From assembly GCA_963780175.1 (NCBI GenBank), contig CAWAAT010000001.1, positions 248,001 through 312,000 of the forward strand: a stretch of DNA of 64,000 nucleotides. The letters are read 5' to 3'. This document shows positions 34,237-42,469 of the stretch, piece after piece. Every line of letters begins with the position of its first letter. Positions within the stretch are counted from its first letter, which is position 1. The stretch is from Brooklawnia sp963780175 (lineage in GTDB: Bacteria > Actinomycetota > Actinomycetes > Propionibacteriales > Propionibacteriaceae). The notes below the pieces were generated by a model, which saw nothing but the letters and a program-made list of their open reading frames with translations, did no database searches and was not told the DNA's origin. The translations under genes were made by a program, and so were the position numbers.

Positions 34237-35904
34237 ATGATCGACCCCCTCGCCGTCACTGGAACCGGCGTCGTCCCGGGCTTCGCCTATGCCCCTGCGG
34301 CGTGGACGAAGGCGCGCCCCGTCCCGCCGGCCGACAACCGCGTCGTCGCCGAGCAGGAGCGCGAGGCCGAGGCAGCGCGGTTCAAGACCGCGGCGTCGGT
34401 CGTGGCCGACCGGTTCGCCACGCGGGCCTCCGCCGCGACCGGCGTGTCCGCCGAGGTACTCGCCGCCACCAGTCAGCTTGCGCGAGACCGCGGCTGGATC
34501 AGGGCGGCGGTGAAGCTCGTGAACGCCGGCTCGACGGCCGAGATGGCGACCATGGGGGCCACCGCCCAGTTCGTTGAGCAGTTCGAGAAGCTCGGCGGCC
34601 TGATGGCTGAACGCACCACCGACCTGCGCGACATCCGCGACCGTGTCGTAGCTGAGCTGATGGGCCAGCCAGAGCCGGGCATCCCGACCCCCGACTCGCC
34701 GATCGTCCTGCTGGCCGACGACCTCGCCCCCGCCGACACCGCCGGCCTCGATCCAAGGCTGGTCGTCGCGCTGTGCACCCGCTTGGGCGGACCCACCAGC
34801 CACACCGCGATCATCGCCCGCCAGTTGGGCATTCCCTGCGTGGTCGCCGCCTACCACCTTCGCGACATCCCCGAGGGCACGGTCGTCCTCGTCGACGGCA
34901 TCAAGGGCACCGTCACGGCCGGGCTCGACCCGCTCGAGGCGCGCCAACTCGTGGACTCCGACGCCGCGCGCCGCGAGGCCATCCGCACCTGGAGGGGTCC
35001 CGGACGCACCGCCGACGGTGTCGAGGTCGACCTGCTCGCCAACGTCCAGGACGGCGCGGCCGCTCGCAAGGCGTCTGACAGCGAGGCGCGCGGCGTCGGG
35101 CTGTTCCGCACCGAACTCTGCTTCTTGTCGGCGCAGACCGAGCCCTCGGTCGAGGAGCAGGCCCGAATCTACGGCGAGGTGTTCGCAGCCTTCCCCGGCC
35201 GCAAGGTGGTCGTCCGGACCCTCGACGCCGGCTCCGACAAGCCCGTGCCGTTCGCACATCACGAGGAGGAGGAGAACCCGGCGCTCGGGGTCCGCGGCAT
35301 CCGCCTCGGCTGGACGAACCCCGGCCTCGTCGACCGGCAGCTGGACGCCATCGCGGCCGCCGCCGAGGACAACTTCGTCACCAAGCCGTGGGTCATGGCG
35401 CCCATGGTCGCCACCGTCGACGAGGCGTTCGAGTTCGCCGCCAAGTGCCGCGACCGCAGTCTCTCCCCGGGCGTCATGGTTGAGGTGCCGTCGGTGGCGC
35501 TCCTCGCCGACGCGTTCCTCGCCGAGGTCGACTTCTTCTCCATCGGTACCAACGACCTGACGCAGTACACGATGGCTGCCGACCGCATGTCATCTCCGTT
35601 GGCCGCTCTCACCAACCCGTGGCAGCCGGCCGTGCTGCGGCTCATCCAGATGGCCGCCGATGCGGGCAAGAAGGTGGCCAAGCCGGTGGGGGTCTGCGGC
35701 GAGGCTGCGGCGGACCCACTTCTGGCGTGCGTGCTGGTGGGGCTCGGTGTCACTTCGCTGTCGATGGCCACCAATGCGATCCCGGCCGTCGGAGTTCAGC
35801 TGGCCAAGGTGACGCTCTCACAGTGCGAGGACGCGGCCCATCAGGTTGTTCGAGCGCGCAACGCCGCGGACGCCAAAGCCCTGGCCGTGGAGCTGCTGAG
35901 CTGA
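34237..35904 (+). CDS. ptsI: Phosphoenolpyruvate-protein phosphotransferase (PTS enzyme I)
   Basis: A 555-residue enzyme I. It has the phosphorylated His in GGPTSHTAIIARQLGIPCV, the phosphate-binding GLFRTELCFLS, the PEP-site FSIGTNDLTQYTMAADR, and the catalytic Cys in GVCGEAAADP. It transfers phosphate from PEP to HPr in the cytoplasm. The N terminus is slightly compact compared with the usual 570 residues. It has its own promoter, divergent from the fru operon, so general and specific PTS parts are co-regulated. Confidence 0.95.
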   Translation: MIDPLAVTGTGVVPGFAYAPAAWTKARPVPPADNRVVAEQEREAEAARFKTAASVVADRFATRASAATGVSAEVLAATSQLARDRGWIRAAVKLVNAGSTAEMATMGATAQFVEQFEKLGGLMAERTTDLRDIRDRVVAELMGQPEPGIPTPDSPIVLLADDLAPADTAGLDPRLVVALCTRLGGPTSHTAIIARQLGIPCVVAAYHLRDIPEGTVVLVDGIKGTVTAGLDPLEARQLVDSDAARREAIRTWRGPGRTADGVEVDLLANVQDGAAARKASDSEARGVGLFRTELCFLSAQTEPSVEEQARIYGEVFAAFPGRKVVVRTLDAGSDKPVPFAHHEEEENPALGVRGIRLGWTNPGLVDRQLDAIAAAAEDNFVTKPWVMAPMVATVDEAFEFAAKCRDRSLSPGVMVEVPSVALLADAFLAEVDFFSIGTNDLTQYTMAADRMSSPLAALTNPWQPAVLRLIQMAADAGKKVAKPVGVCGEAAADPLLACVLVGLGVTSLSMATNAIPAVGVQLAKVTLSQCEDAAHQVVRARNAADAKALAVELLS

Positions 35905-35915
35905 GTGTTCGCCGA

Positions 35916-37106
35916 TCAGGGTGCGACGTGGGTCACCGACACCGGGCTGCCCTCGAGGAGTTCGACGACCAAGGCATCTTTGATCACCTGATGATTGGGC
36001 CCGATGCTGAACCGCCCGGTGGCGCCCTCCAGATTGCTGGTGGCCGCCATGGCCTTCTGCACAGCCACCCCCGTGGGCTCGTCGGCCCGGGTGATCGCGT
36101 CCATGATCAGCAGGGCTGCGTCGTGGGCGAGGGCCTCGTGCTGGTAGGGTTCCGCCCCATTCCAGTCAGCCCGATAGGCGTCGATGAACTGTTGGGTGCG
36201 AGGGTTCCCGGTGTCCAGCGGGCTGAAGGCCGCGGTGAGGTAGACCGCGGTGAGCGTCCAGTTGCCGGCTACTTCGGCCAAGGCAGGCGAGGCAAGCTCA
36301 TCTGAGCCGAGAACGGGCTGGTTCAGGCCCGCGTCCCGCAGCGTCCGGATGACATGGCCCGCCTCGGTGGCTGGGCCGGCGAGGTAGATGACGTCGGCGG
36401 GCGTGGCTCGCAGGCCGGTGACGTATCGGGAGAAGTCGGTCTCTTCCCAGCCGAAGGTCTCCCGGATCACCACCTTGCCACCCTGGGCCTCGAACTCCCC
36501 AATGAAAGCGTCCGAGTAGTCCGCCGCCCAACTGTCGCTCAGCCGGACGATCATCGCCGTCTTCGCCGACAGTTCGGTGGCAGCGAAGCGGGCCATGGCG
36601 GCGCCGTGCTGGTCGTGCCCCAGGCAGCTGCGGAAGGCATACTCATGCACCGCCTCGGCATTCCGCATCAGGGCGTCCCTGCCGCAGGCAAGGGAGGCCA
36701 CCGACACGATCTGCTGCTTGTCGGCGATGGACGTGGTGGTGGTGAACAGGGGCTCGGTGATCGGGCCCAGCACGGCGAGCGCCCTATTCTGGGTCATCAG
36801 TTGGGTGCTGAGTGCTGTCGCCCGTCCCGGGGATGAGCCGTTGTCCACCGCGACGACCTCGATCTGCTTGCCGTTGATCCCGCCGGCCTGATTCACCATG
36901 TTGACGGCCGTCTGAGCGCCCTTGAGTGCCGCGTCGCCGTAGGACCGATGGGCCCCGCTCGACTCGAGATTCAACCCGATCCGGATGGTGTCCCCGAGAT
37001 GCCTTTGCGAGCCGGCAGATCCATCGCAGCCGGCGAGCAAGGTCATGCCCGCCAGGGCTGCGATGATCAGTTTGCGTTCACGCCGCACTGCAACCCCTCT
37101 CATCAT
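35916..37106 (-). CDS. Second branched-chain amino acid-type substrate-binding lipoprotein
   Basis: A 396-residue type I binding protein with lipobox LLAGC (Cys27) and mature start IRIGLNLESSGAHRSYGDAALKGAQTAVNMVNQAGGINGKQIEV. It resembles the operon-first binding protein at 41184-42342 but is more diverged. Being the last gene, after the CBS-ACT protein, it may widen substrate range or sense the ligand at the surface. Several possible starts exist (37106, and GTG codons within the next eight). All keep the signal peptide. Confidence 0.85.
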   Translation of the reverse strand: MMRGVAVRRERKLIIAALAGMTLLAGCDGSAGSQRHLGDTIRIGLNLESSGAHRSYGDAALKGAQTAVNMVNQAGGINGKQIEVVAVDNGSSPGRATALSTQLMTQNRALAVLGPITEPLFTTTTSIADKQQIVSVASLACGRDALMRNAEAVHEYAFRSCLGHDQHGAAMARFAATELSAKTAMIVRLSDSWAADYSDAFIGEFEAQGGKVVIRETFGWEETDFSRYVTGLRATPADVIYLAGPATEAGHVIRTLRDAGLNQPVLGSDELASPALAEVAGNWTLTAVYLTAAFSPLDTGNPRTQQFIDAYRADWNGAEPYQHEALAHDAALLIMDAITRADEPTGVAVQKAMAATSNLEGATGRFSIGPNHQVIKDALVVELLEGSPVSVTHVAP

Positions 37107-37124
37107 GACGGTGCTGATCCAAGG

Positions 37125-37766
37125 TCAAGAGTTGCTGAGTCGATACTTGAGGGTGAAGCCCTCCTCGGTGATCCGACGTTCCAGTTCCTCGGTGTTCAGG
37201 GTGTTCAACCCGAGCACCACCAGACTGCGGTCAAGGTTGCCTCGGTAGACCGCCACATGGGTGATGTTCGTCTCGTGCTCACGTGCAATGGTGGTCAGCC
37301 GGGCCAGCACGCCCGGCTGATCGTCCGCCTCGATGACCAGCCTCGTGCCGTTCTCGCGGGCACCGTTGAGCTCGATGAAGGCGTCCAGTAGGTCGCTCTC
37401 GGTGATCACCCCCACCAGTCGATCCCCTTCCATCACCGGAAGCATCTCAATTCTGCGGTCCCGCATGAGGATCGCGGCCTCCTCCAGAAGTGCTTCAGGG
37501 CTGATGGTGACGGGATTGCGGGTCATCACCTTGGCAATCTTCAGCTTGCCGAACAGGTAGGCGACCTCACCCGCGCTGAAGGACGTGGCCATCGAGGGGG
37601 ACGCCCGGTCGATGTCGGACTGCGACACCACGCCCACCAGCTTGCCCTCGCTCAGCACCGGCAGCTTGCGCACCTTGTGCTTCTGCATCAGCTCGACGGC
37701 TTCAGGCACCGTCGCGTCGGGACCGATGGTGAACGGGTTGGCCGTCATCCGCCATTTCACGAACAT
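37125..37766 (-). CDS. CBS-pair plus ACT domain protein (AcuB-like)
   Basis: A 213-residue cytoplasmic protein. Two CBS domains span about 7-60 (PFTIGPDATVPEAVELMQKHKVRKLPV) and 75-130 (NPVTISPEALLEEAAILMRDRRIEMLPV), and an ACT domain spans about 140-205 (TRLVIEADDQPGVLARLTTIAREHETNI). CBS pairs bind adenine nucleotides and ACT domains bind amino acids. AcuB-type proteins have been linked to acetoin and amino-acid metabolism. Here it sits 3 bp from livF, inside a Liv transport operon, so it may couple transport to energy and amino-acid status. That is inference. Confidence 0.85.
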   Translation of the reverse strand: MFVKWRMTANPFTIGPDATVPEAVELMQKHKVRKLPVLSEGKLVGVVSQSDIDRASPSMATSFSAGEVAYLFGKLKIAKVMTRNPVTISPEALLEEAAILMRDRRIEMLPVMEGDRLVGVITESDLLDAFIELNGARENGTRLVIEADDQPGVLARLTTIAREHETNITHVAVYRGNLDRSLVVLGLNTLNTEELERRITEEGFTLKYRLSNS

Positions 37767-37769
37767 GGT

Positions 37770-38474
37770 TCAACCTCCCAGATAGGCGCGACGTACTTCT
37801 TCGGTGGCCAACATCTCCGATGCAGCGCCGCTGAGCACGATGCTGCCGGTTTCCATGACGTAGGCCCGGCTGGCGACCTGCAGCGCCATGTTGGCATTCT
37901 GCTCCACCAACAGGATGGTGGTTCCGGTTTCGTTGATGCTGGCGATGATGTTGAAGATTTCCTGGACGAACAGGGGGGCCAGGCCCATCGAGGGCTCGTC
38001 CAGCAGCAGAACCTTGGGGGACGCCATCAGTGCGCGTCCCATGGCGAGCATCTGCTGTTCGCCACCCGACAGCGTCCCGGCGTTCTGTTGCCGGCGATCG
38101 GCGAGCACCGGAAAGCGCTCGAAGACCTGCTTCATGTCGGCTGACACACCTGCCCGGTCGCGCCGCAGGAAGGCGCCCAACTCGAGATTTTCCAGCACGC
38201 TCATCTGCGGGAAGACCCGGCGTCCTTCGGGAACGTGAACCAGTCCGTGCTTGACCCTGTCCTGCGGCGATGTCTTGGTGATGTCCACCCCGTCCAGCCA
38301 GATTGATCCGGACGCGGGACGTTCAAGCCCCGAGGCGGTACGCAGGGTGGTGGTCTTGCCCGCACCGTTGGCACCGATCAGGGTGACGATCTCACCGGCC
38401 TGCACCTGGAGTGAGATGCCCTTGAGCGCGTGGATGCCGCCGAAGTTGACCGCCAGATCCTTGATCTCAAACAT
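37770..38474 (-). CDS. livF: High-affinity branched-chain amino acid ABC transporter ATPase
   Basis: A 234-residue LivF: Walker A GANGAGKTT, signature LSGGEQQM, Walker B VLLLDEPSMGLAP. The ATG at 38474 has AGGAGG 7 nt upstream and overlaps livG by 8 bp. A GTG one codon upstream is possible. It works with LivG on the cytoplasmic side of the LivHM channel. Confidence 0.93.
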   Translation of the reverse strand: MFEIKDLAVNFGGIHALKGISLQVQAGEIVTLIGANGAGKTTTLRTASGLERPASGSIWLDGVDITKTSPQDRVKHGLVHVPEGRRVFPQMSVLENLELGAFLRRDRAGVSADMKQVFERFPVLADRRQQNAGTLSGGEQQMLAMGRALMASPKVLLLDEPSMGLAPLFVQEIFNIIASINETGTTILLVEQNANMALQVASRAYVMETGSIVLSGAASEMLATEEVRRAYLGG

Positions 38475-39255
38475 CACTGACCTCCTCGCCCAGGTAGGCC
38501 TCGATCACCTTCGGGTTGTGCTGCACCTCATCGGGAGTACCCGCGGCGATGACCACACCATGGTCGAGCACGTAGATCCGTTCGCAGATGGCCATCACCA
38601 GGCTCATGTCGTGCTCGATGAGCAGGATCGTGAGGTTGTAGTTCTCCCGGATCCAACGGATCAGTTCGGTCAACTGGGCGGTCTCGGCCGGGTTCATCCC
38701 GGCAGCCGGTTCGTCGAGCAGCAGCAGCCTCGGGTTGGTGGCCAGCGCACGGGCGATCTCCAGGTGCCGCTGGTCACCGTAGGACAGGTTGCGGGCCAGT
38801 TCGTCCGCCTTGCCCTCGAGTTCGAGCAGCCGAAGGAACTCGTGGCTGCGCTCGAGCACGCCCGCGTGGGAGCGCGACCATGCCGGAGTGTGGAAGAAGG
38901 AGGCTAGCAGCCCGTAGCGCTCCGCCTGCTCCATGGCGATCACGACGTTGTCCAGCACGCTGAGGTCCTTGAACAATCGGATGTTCTGGAACGTCCGTCC
39001 GACTCCGGCCCGACAGATGTCATAGGGCTTGCGTCCGCCCAGATTGATCGGCTGGCCATCCGGAGTGAAGGTGATTGCCCCGGCGGACGGGGCATAAACC
39101 CCCGTCAACAGGTTGAACACGGTGGTCTTGCCGGCCCCGTTCGGGCCGATCAGGCCAACCAATTCACCGTGCTCAAGGGTGATGTCGACGTTGCTCAAGG
39201 CTGCCAGACCGCCGAAGTTGCGGGTCAGGTCGGTGACCTCCAGGATCGGGGTCAT
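38467..39255 (-). CDS. livG: High-affinity branched-chain amino acid ABC transporter ATPase
   Basis: A 262-residue LivG: Walker A GPNGAGKTT, signature LSYGDQRHLEIARAL, Walker B LLLLDEPAAGMNP. Unlike the LivG-like protein at 1763-2638 its signature is canonical. The start overlaps the livM stop (ATGA). Confidence 0.93.
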   Translation of the reverse strand: MTPILEVTDLTRNFGGLAALSNVDITLEHGELVGLIGPNGAGKTTVFNLLTGVYAPSAGAITFTPDGQPINLGGRKPYDICRAGVGRTFQNIRLFKDLSVLDNVVIAMEQAERYGLLASFFHTPAWSRSHAGVLERSHEFLRLLELEGKADELARNLSYGDQRHLEIARALATNPRLLLLDEPAAGMNPAETAQLTELIRWIRENYNLTILLIEHDMSLVMAICERIYVLDHGVVIAAGTPDEVQHNPKVIEAYLGEEVSDV

Positions 39256-40229
39256 GATGCCTCCTCCGGTGTCGTCGCCCGGTGAGGGCGTCTCGGCAGC
39301 AGGCGGCCGAAGGTGGCCAACGACACCTCACGCGAGCCCATCAAGCCCTGTGGCCTGAATACCATCACCACCACCAGCACCAGGGAGTACAGGATCATCC
39401 GGATCTCGGGGAACGGCTGCAGCACCGTGGAGACCACGGCCAGCAGGATCGCCGCGATGATGGAGCCGGAGATGCTGCCCAGGCCGCCGAGGACCACGAT
39501 GACGAGGATGTTGATCGACTGCATGAAGCCGAACAGGTCGGGCTTGATGAAGTAGAAGTAGGACGCGTAGACCCCGCCGGCGATCGCTCCGAAGAAGGCG
39601 CCCACCGTGAAGGCCAGCGTCTTGGCCTGGGTGGAGCGCACCCCGATCGACTCGGCGGCGATCTCGTCCTCACGGATCGAGATGCAGTCCCGGCCGTGGC
39701 GGGAGTTGAGGAAGTTGCTGATCAGCACCACGGTGCCGGCGGTCAGCACGAACAGCCAGCTCCAGTTGACGAACTGCGGGATGCCTGACAGCCCGGCCGC
39801 ACCGTTGCTGAATTCGAAGTTCAACAACAGGACTCGAATGATCTCGGCCATGCCCAGGGTGGCGATGGCCAGGTAGTCGCCGCGCAGTCGCAGGGTCGGC
39901 AGTCCGATGAGGAATCCGACCAGGGCTGCGAGCACGGCCCCCACGATGAGTCCGAGGACGAAGCCAAGGACCGTGGGGATTGACATCGTGATCAGGGCTG
40001 TCGAGTAGGCCCCGATCGCCATGAATCCGGCGTGGCCCAGCGAGAACTGGCCGGTGAAGCCGGTGACCAGGTTGAGGCTGACCGCCAGGATGATGTTGAC
40101 GCAGATGGTGACCATCGTGGCCTGCAGATAGGGGTCGATGATGCCGACCTGAATCAGCAGCAGGACACCGAGGTATACCCCGGCCAGGGCGGCTGCCTTG
40201 ACGAGGATGGATCGGGTGCGCTCGCTCAT
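39252..40229 (-). CDS. livM: Branched-chain amino acid ABC transporter permease
   Basis: A 325-residue LivM with about eight membrane segments (SLNLVTGFTGQFSLGHAGFMAIGAYS is the family block, and it ends VFRPQGLMGSREVS). The ATG at 40229 overlaps the livH stop by one base (TGATG). It forms half of the channel with LivH. Confidence 0.92.
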   Translation of the reverse strand: MSERTRSILVKAAALAGVYLGVLLLIQVGIIDPYLQATMVTICVNIILAVSLNLVTGFTGQFSLGHAGFMAIGAYSTALITMSIPTVLGFVLGLIVGAVLAALVGFLIGLPTLRLRGDYLAIATLGMAEIIRVLLLNFEFSNGAAGLSGIPQFVNWSWLFVLTAGTVVLISNFLNSRHGRDCISIREDEIAAESIGVRSTQAKTLAFTVGAFFGAIAGGVYASYFYFIKPDLFGFMQSINILVIVVLGGLGSISGSIIAAILLAVVSTVLQPFPEIRMILYSLVLVVVMVFRPQGLMGSREVSLATFGRLLPRRPHRATTPEEAS

Positions 40230-41113
40230 CACACCTTCTCCCGGACGTTCTTGCCCAGCAGCCCGCTGGGTTTGACGATCAGCACCAGGATCAGCAGCGC
40301 GAAGACCACTGCGTCCCGCAGCATCGAGAAGCCGAACGCTGAGACTGCTGTCTCGGTGGCCCCGATGACGTAGCCGCCGAGCAGAGCGCCAGGAATCAGC
40401 CCGATACCACCAAGCACCGCGGCGACGAAGGCTTTCAGACCTGGCAGGATGCCCATCAGCGGGTTGATGGAGTTGTAGTACACACCCACCAGCACTCCGG
40501 CAGCTCCGGCCAGTGCCGAGCCGAGCGCGAAGGTGAACGAGATGGTGTTGTCGACGCTGATTCCCATCAACTGAGCGGCGTCGCGGTCCTGCGAGACGGC
40601 CCGCATCGCCTTGCCCAGCCGAGTGCGCTGGACGATGAACTGCAACACGATCATCAGCAGCACCGAGATGGCGACGATCATGATCTGCATCGAGGTGACG
40701 GTGACCGGGCCGAGCACGAAGGTGCGGGTCAGGTATCCGGGGAGCGCGGGGTAGGCGCGGCTCTGGGCACCGACGACGTACATCATCACGTACTCCAGCA
40801 GCAGCGAGACGCCGATGGCGGTGATCAGGACGGCGATGCGGGTGGAGTTCCTCAGCGGTTTGTAGGCCACCCGTTCGATGACTACCCCGAGCAGGGCGCA
40901 GACCGCCATCGCGAGCAACAAGGAGGTGAAGAAGTCCAGTCCGAGGAACGTCATGGTGGCGTAGCCGACGTAGGCGCCCACCATGTACACGTCGCCGTGG
41001 GCGAAGTTGATGAGCTGGATGATGCCGTACACCATCGTGTAGCCCAGCGCGATGAGGGCGTAGATGCTGCCGATCGACAATCCGTTGATCAGTTGCTGGA
41101 GTATCTGTTCCAT
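40229..41113 (-). CDS. livH: Branched-chain amino acid ABC transporter permease
   Basis: A 294-residue LivH: EQILQQLINGLSIGSIYALIALGYTMVYGIIQLINFAHGDVYMVGAY, and GGIGLIPGALLGGYVIG near the end. The start was set at the ATG with AGGAAG upstream. The frame is open for 76 further codons, but these overlap the intergenic hairpin and the binding-protein gene and are not LivH-like. Confidence 0.92.
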   Translation of the reverse strand: MEQILQQLINGLSIGSIYALIALGYTMVYGIIQLINFAHGDVYMVGAYVGYATMTFLGLDFFTSLLLAMAVCALLGVVIERVAYKPLRNSTRIAVLITAIGVSLLLEYVMMYVVGAQSRAYPALPGYLTRTFVLGPVTVTSMQIMIVAISVLLMIVLQFIVQRTRLGKAMRAVSQDRDAAQLMGISVDNTISFTFALGSALAGAAGVLVGVYYNSINPLMGILPGLKAFVAAVLGGIGLIPGALLGGYVIGATETAVSAFGFSMLRDAVVFALLILVLIVKPSGLLGKNVREKV

Positions 41114-41142
41114 CTCTGCTTCCTGGTCAGAACATGGACGAT

Positions 41143-41169
41143 GGGGTGGGGGACGTGGTCCCCCACCCC
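41143..41169 (-). terminator. Strong intercistronic hairpin between livK and livH
   Basis: GGGGTGGGGGAC pairs perfectly (12 bp) with GTCCCCCACCCC around a 3 nt loop. It lies between the binding-protein stop and the livH ribosome site. Such hairpins partly stop transcription or stabilise the upstream mRNA, so the binding protein is made in excess over the membrane parts. Confidence 0.75.
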
Positions 41170-41183
41170 GCGCCAGAATACGT

Positions 41184-42342
41184 TCAGAGAGCGGACTTCT
41201 CAGCCGATACCAGGACGCCATTCTGCAGTTCGACGACGACAGCGGTCTTGACCGGCTCGTGGGTCTTCGGATCGATGCTGAAGGTTCCCGTGACACCGGA
41301 GAAGTCAGTGGTCGAGGCCATGGCCTGCTGCACCGACTCACCGGTCAACTCACCTCGCGCGACCGATGGCGTCGGCAACGAAGTACGCGGTGTCGTATCC
41401 CAGCGCGTTGAACGCGTTCGGCTCCTCGCCGTACTTGGTCTTGTAGTTCTTGATGAAGTCCTGGACCTTGGCGTCCTTGTCGAGAGAGGAGTAGTGGTTG
41501 GTGTAGAACACGTCGGTCAATGCCGCGGCGCCCGCTTTCTCGAGGAGCACCGGGGAGTCGAACCCGTCGCCACCGAGGACCGGCTGCATGATGTTCTGGT
41601 CACGGGCCTGCTTGATGATCAGGCCGACCTCCTCGTAGTAGCCGGGCACGTACATCACGTCGAAGTCCAGGCTCTTGATCCGGGTGAGCACGGTGTTGAA
41701 GTTGGTCTCACCGGCGATGTAGCCCTCCTCACCGACGATGGTGCCACCGTTGGCCGTGAACGTCTTCGCGAAGTTCTCGGCGAGGCCCTTGGCGTAGTCG
41801 GACGAGGTGTCCTTGAGGATGACCGCGGTCTTCGCCGAGCGATTCTTGGTGGCGAAGTTCGCCATCGCGGTGCCCTGGTAGGAGTCGGAGAAACAGGTAC
41901 GGAAGGCGTACTCCTGCAGCTTCCCGTTGCTCACGGTGACGTCCTCAGCCGTGGCAGAGCCCGAAACCACCGGCACCTTGTTCTGGTTGGCGACCGGGAT
42001 GGTGGCCTTGAACGACCCCGAGGTTGCCGGGCCGATGATGGCGACGACATCGTCCTGGGTCATCAGCTTGGTGGCCAGGGTGGTGGCCTCGGCCGGCTCG
42101 GACTTGTTGTCGTACTTCACCAGTTCGATGTTCTTGCCGTCGATGCCTCCGGCGGCGTTGATCTCCTCGACGGCCATCTCGATGCCCTTGACGCTCGCAT
42201 CACCATAGGTGGCTACTGCGCCGGACAACTCGTAGTTGACACCGATCTTGATGACGTTGCCGTCGGTGCTCGAGCCGCCACATGCGGTGAACAACGACAG
42301 CGACAGAGCCGCAGCCGCTATCGCGGCGAAGCTGCGCTTCAT
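41184..42342 (-). pseudogene. livK: Branched-chain amino acid-binding lipoprotein, one frameshift
   Basis: A type I binding protein of about 385 residues with signal peptide and lipobox LFTAC (Cys21), mature start VIKIGVNYELSGAVATYGDASVKGIEMAVEEINAAGGIDG, and C-terminal GVTGTFSIDPKTHEPVKTAVVVELQNG. One extra base near 41357 splits it after YFVADAIGRA. Removing it gives GELTGESVQQAMA in frame. All else is intact, so a sequencing error is likely. Shine-Dalgarno AAAGAGG precedes the ATG. It is the first gene of the Liv operon. Confidence 0.87.
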
Positions 42343-42357
42343 GGACAAACCTCTTTC

Positions 42358-42369
42358 GATCGAACGATC
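42358..42369 (-). promoter_or_regulatory. Inverted repeat in the livK leader
   Basis: GATCG-TT-CGATC (minus strand) lies 15 bp upstream of the livK ATG. It may be an operator. Nothing in the sequence links it to a particular regulator. Confidence 0.3.
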
Positions 42370-42434
42370 CACAGTGACCCGCACACTATTACTTTGTTCG
42401 CCCCGCGCAGGTGCCGTCTCAACGGCGCCCCGAA

Positions 42435-42455
42435 GGTCGCAACCAGATTGTGACC
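42435..42455 (-). terminator. Hairpin after the P-type ATPase gene
   Basis: GGTCaCAA and TTGcGACC form an 8 bp stem with one G-T-type mismatch and a 5 nt loop, 15 bp after the ATPase stop. It separates the ATPase transcript from the Liv operon on the same strand. Confidence 0.5.
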
Positions 42456-42469
42456 TGCAGCCGACTTCC

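Noticed and set aside
32356..35262. A 968-codon minus-strand open frame spanning fruK, fruR and ptsI
   Set aside because: Only the fruK end has protein-like sequence. The rest is antisense to ptsI and fruR codons in high-GC DNA.
40229..41341. LivH with a 76-residue N-terminal extension
   Set aside because: The extension crosses the intergenic hairpin and the livK 3' end. The internal ATG at 41113 has a ribosome site and the family N terminus.
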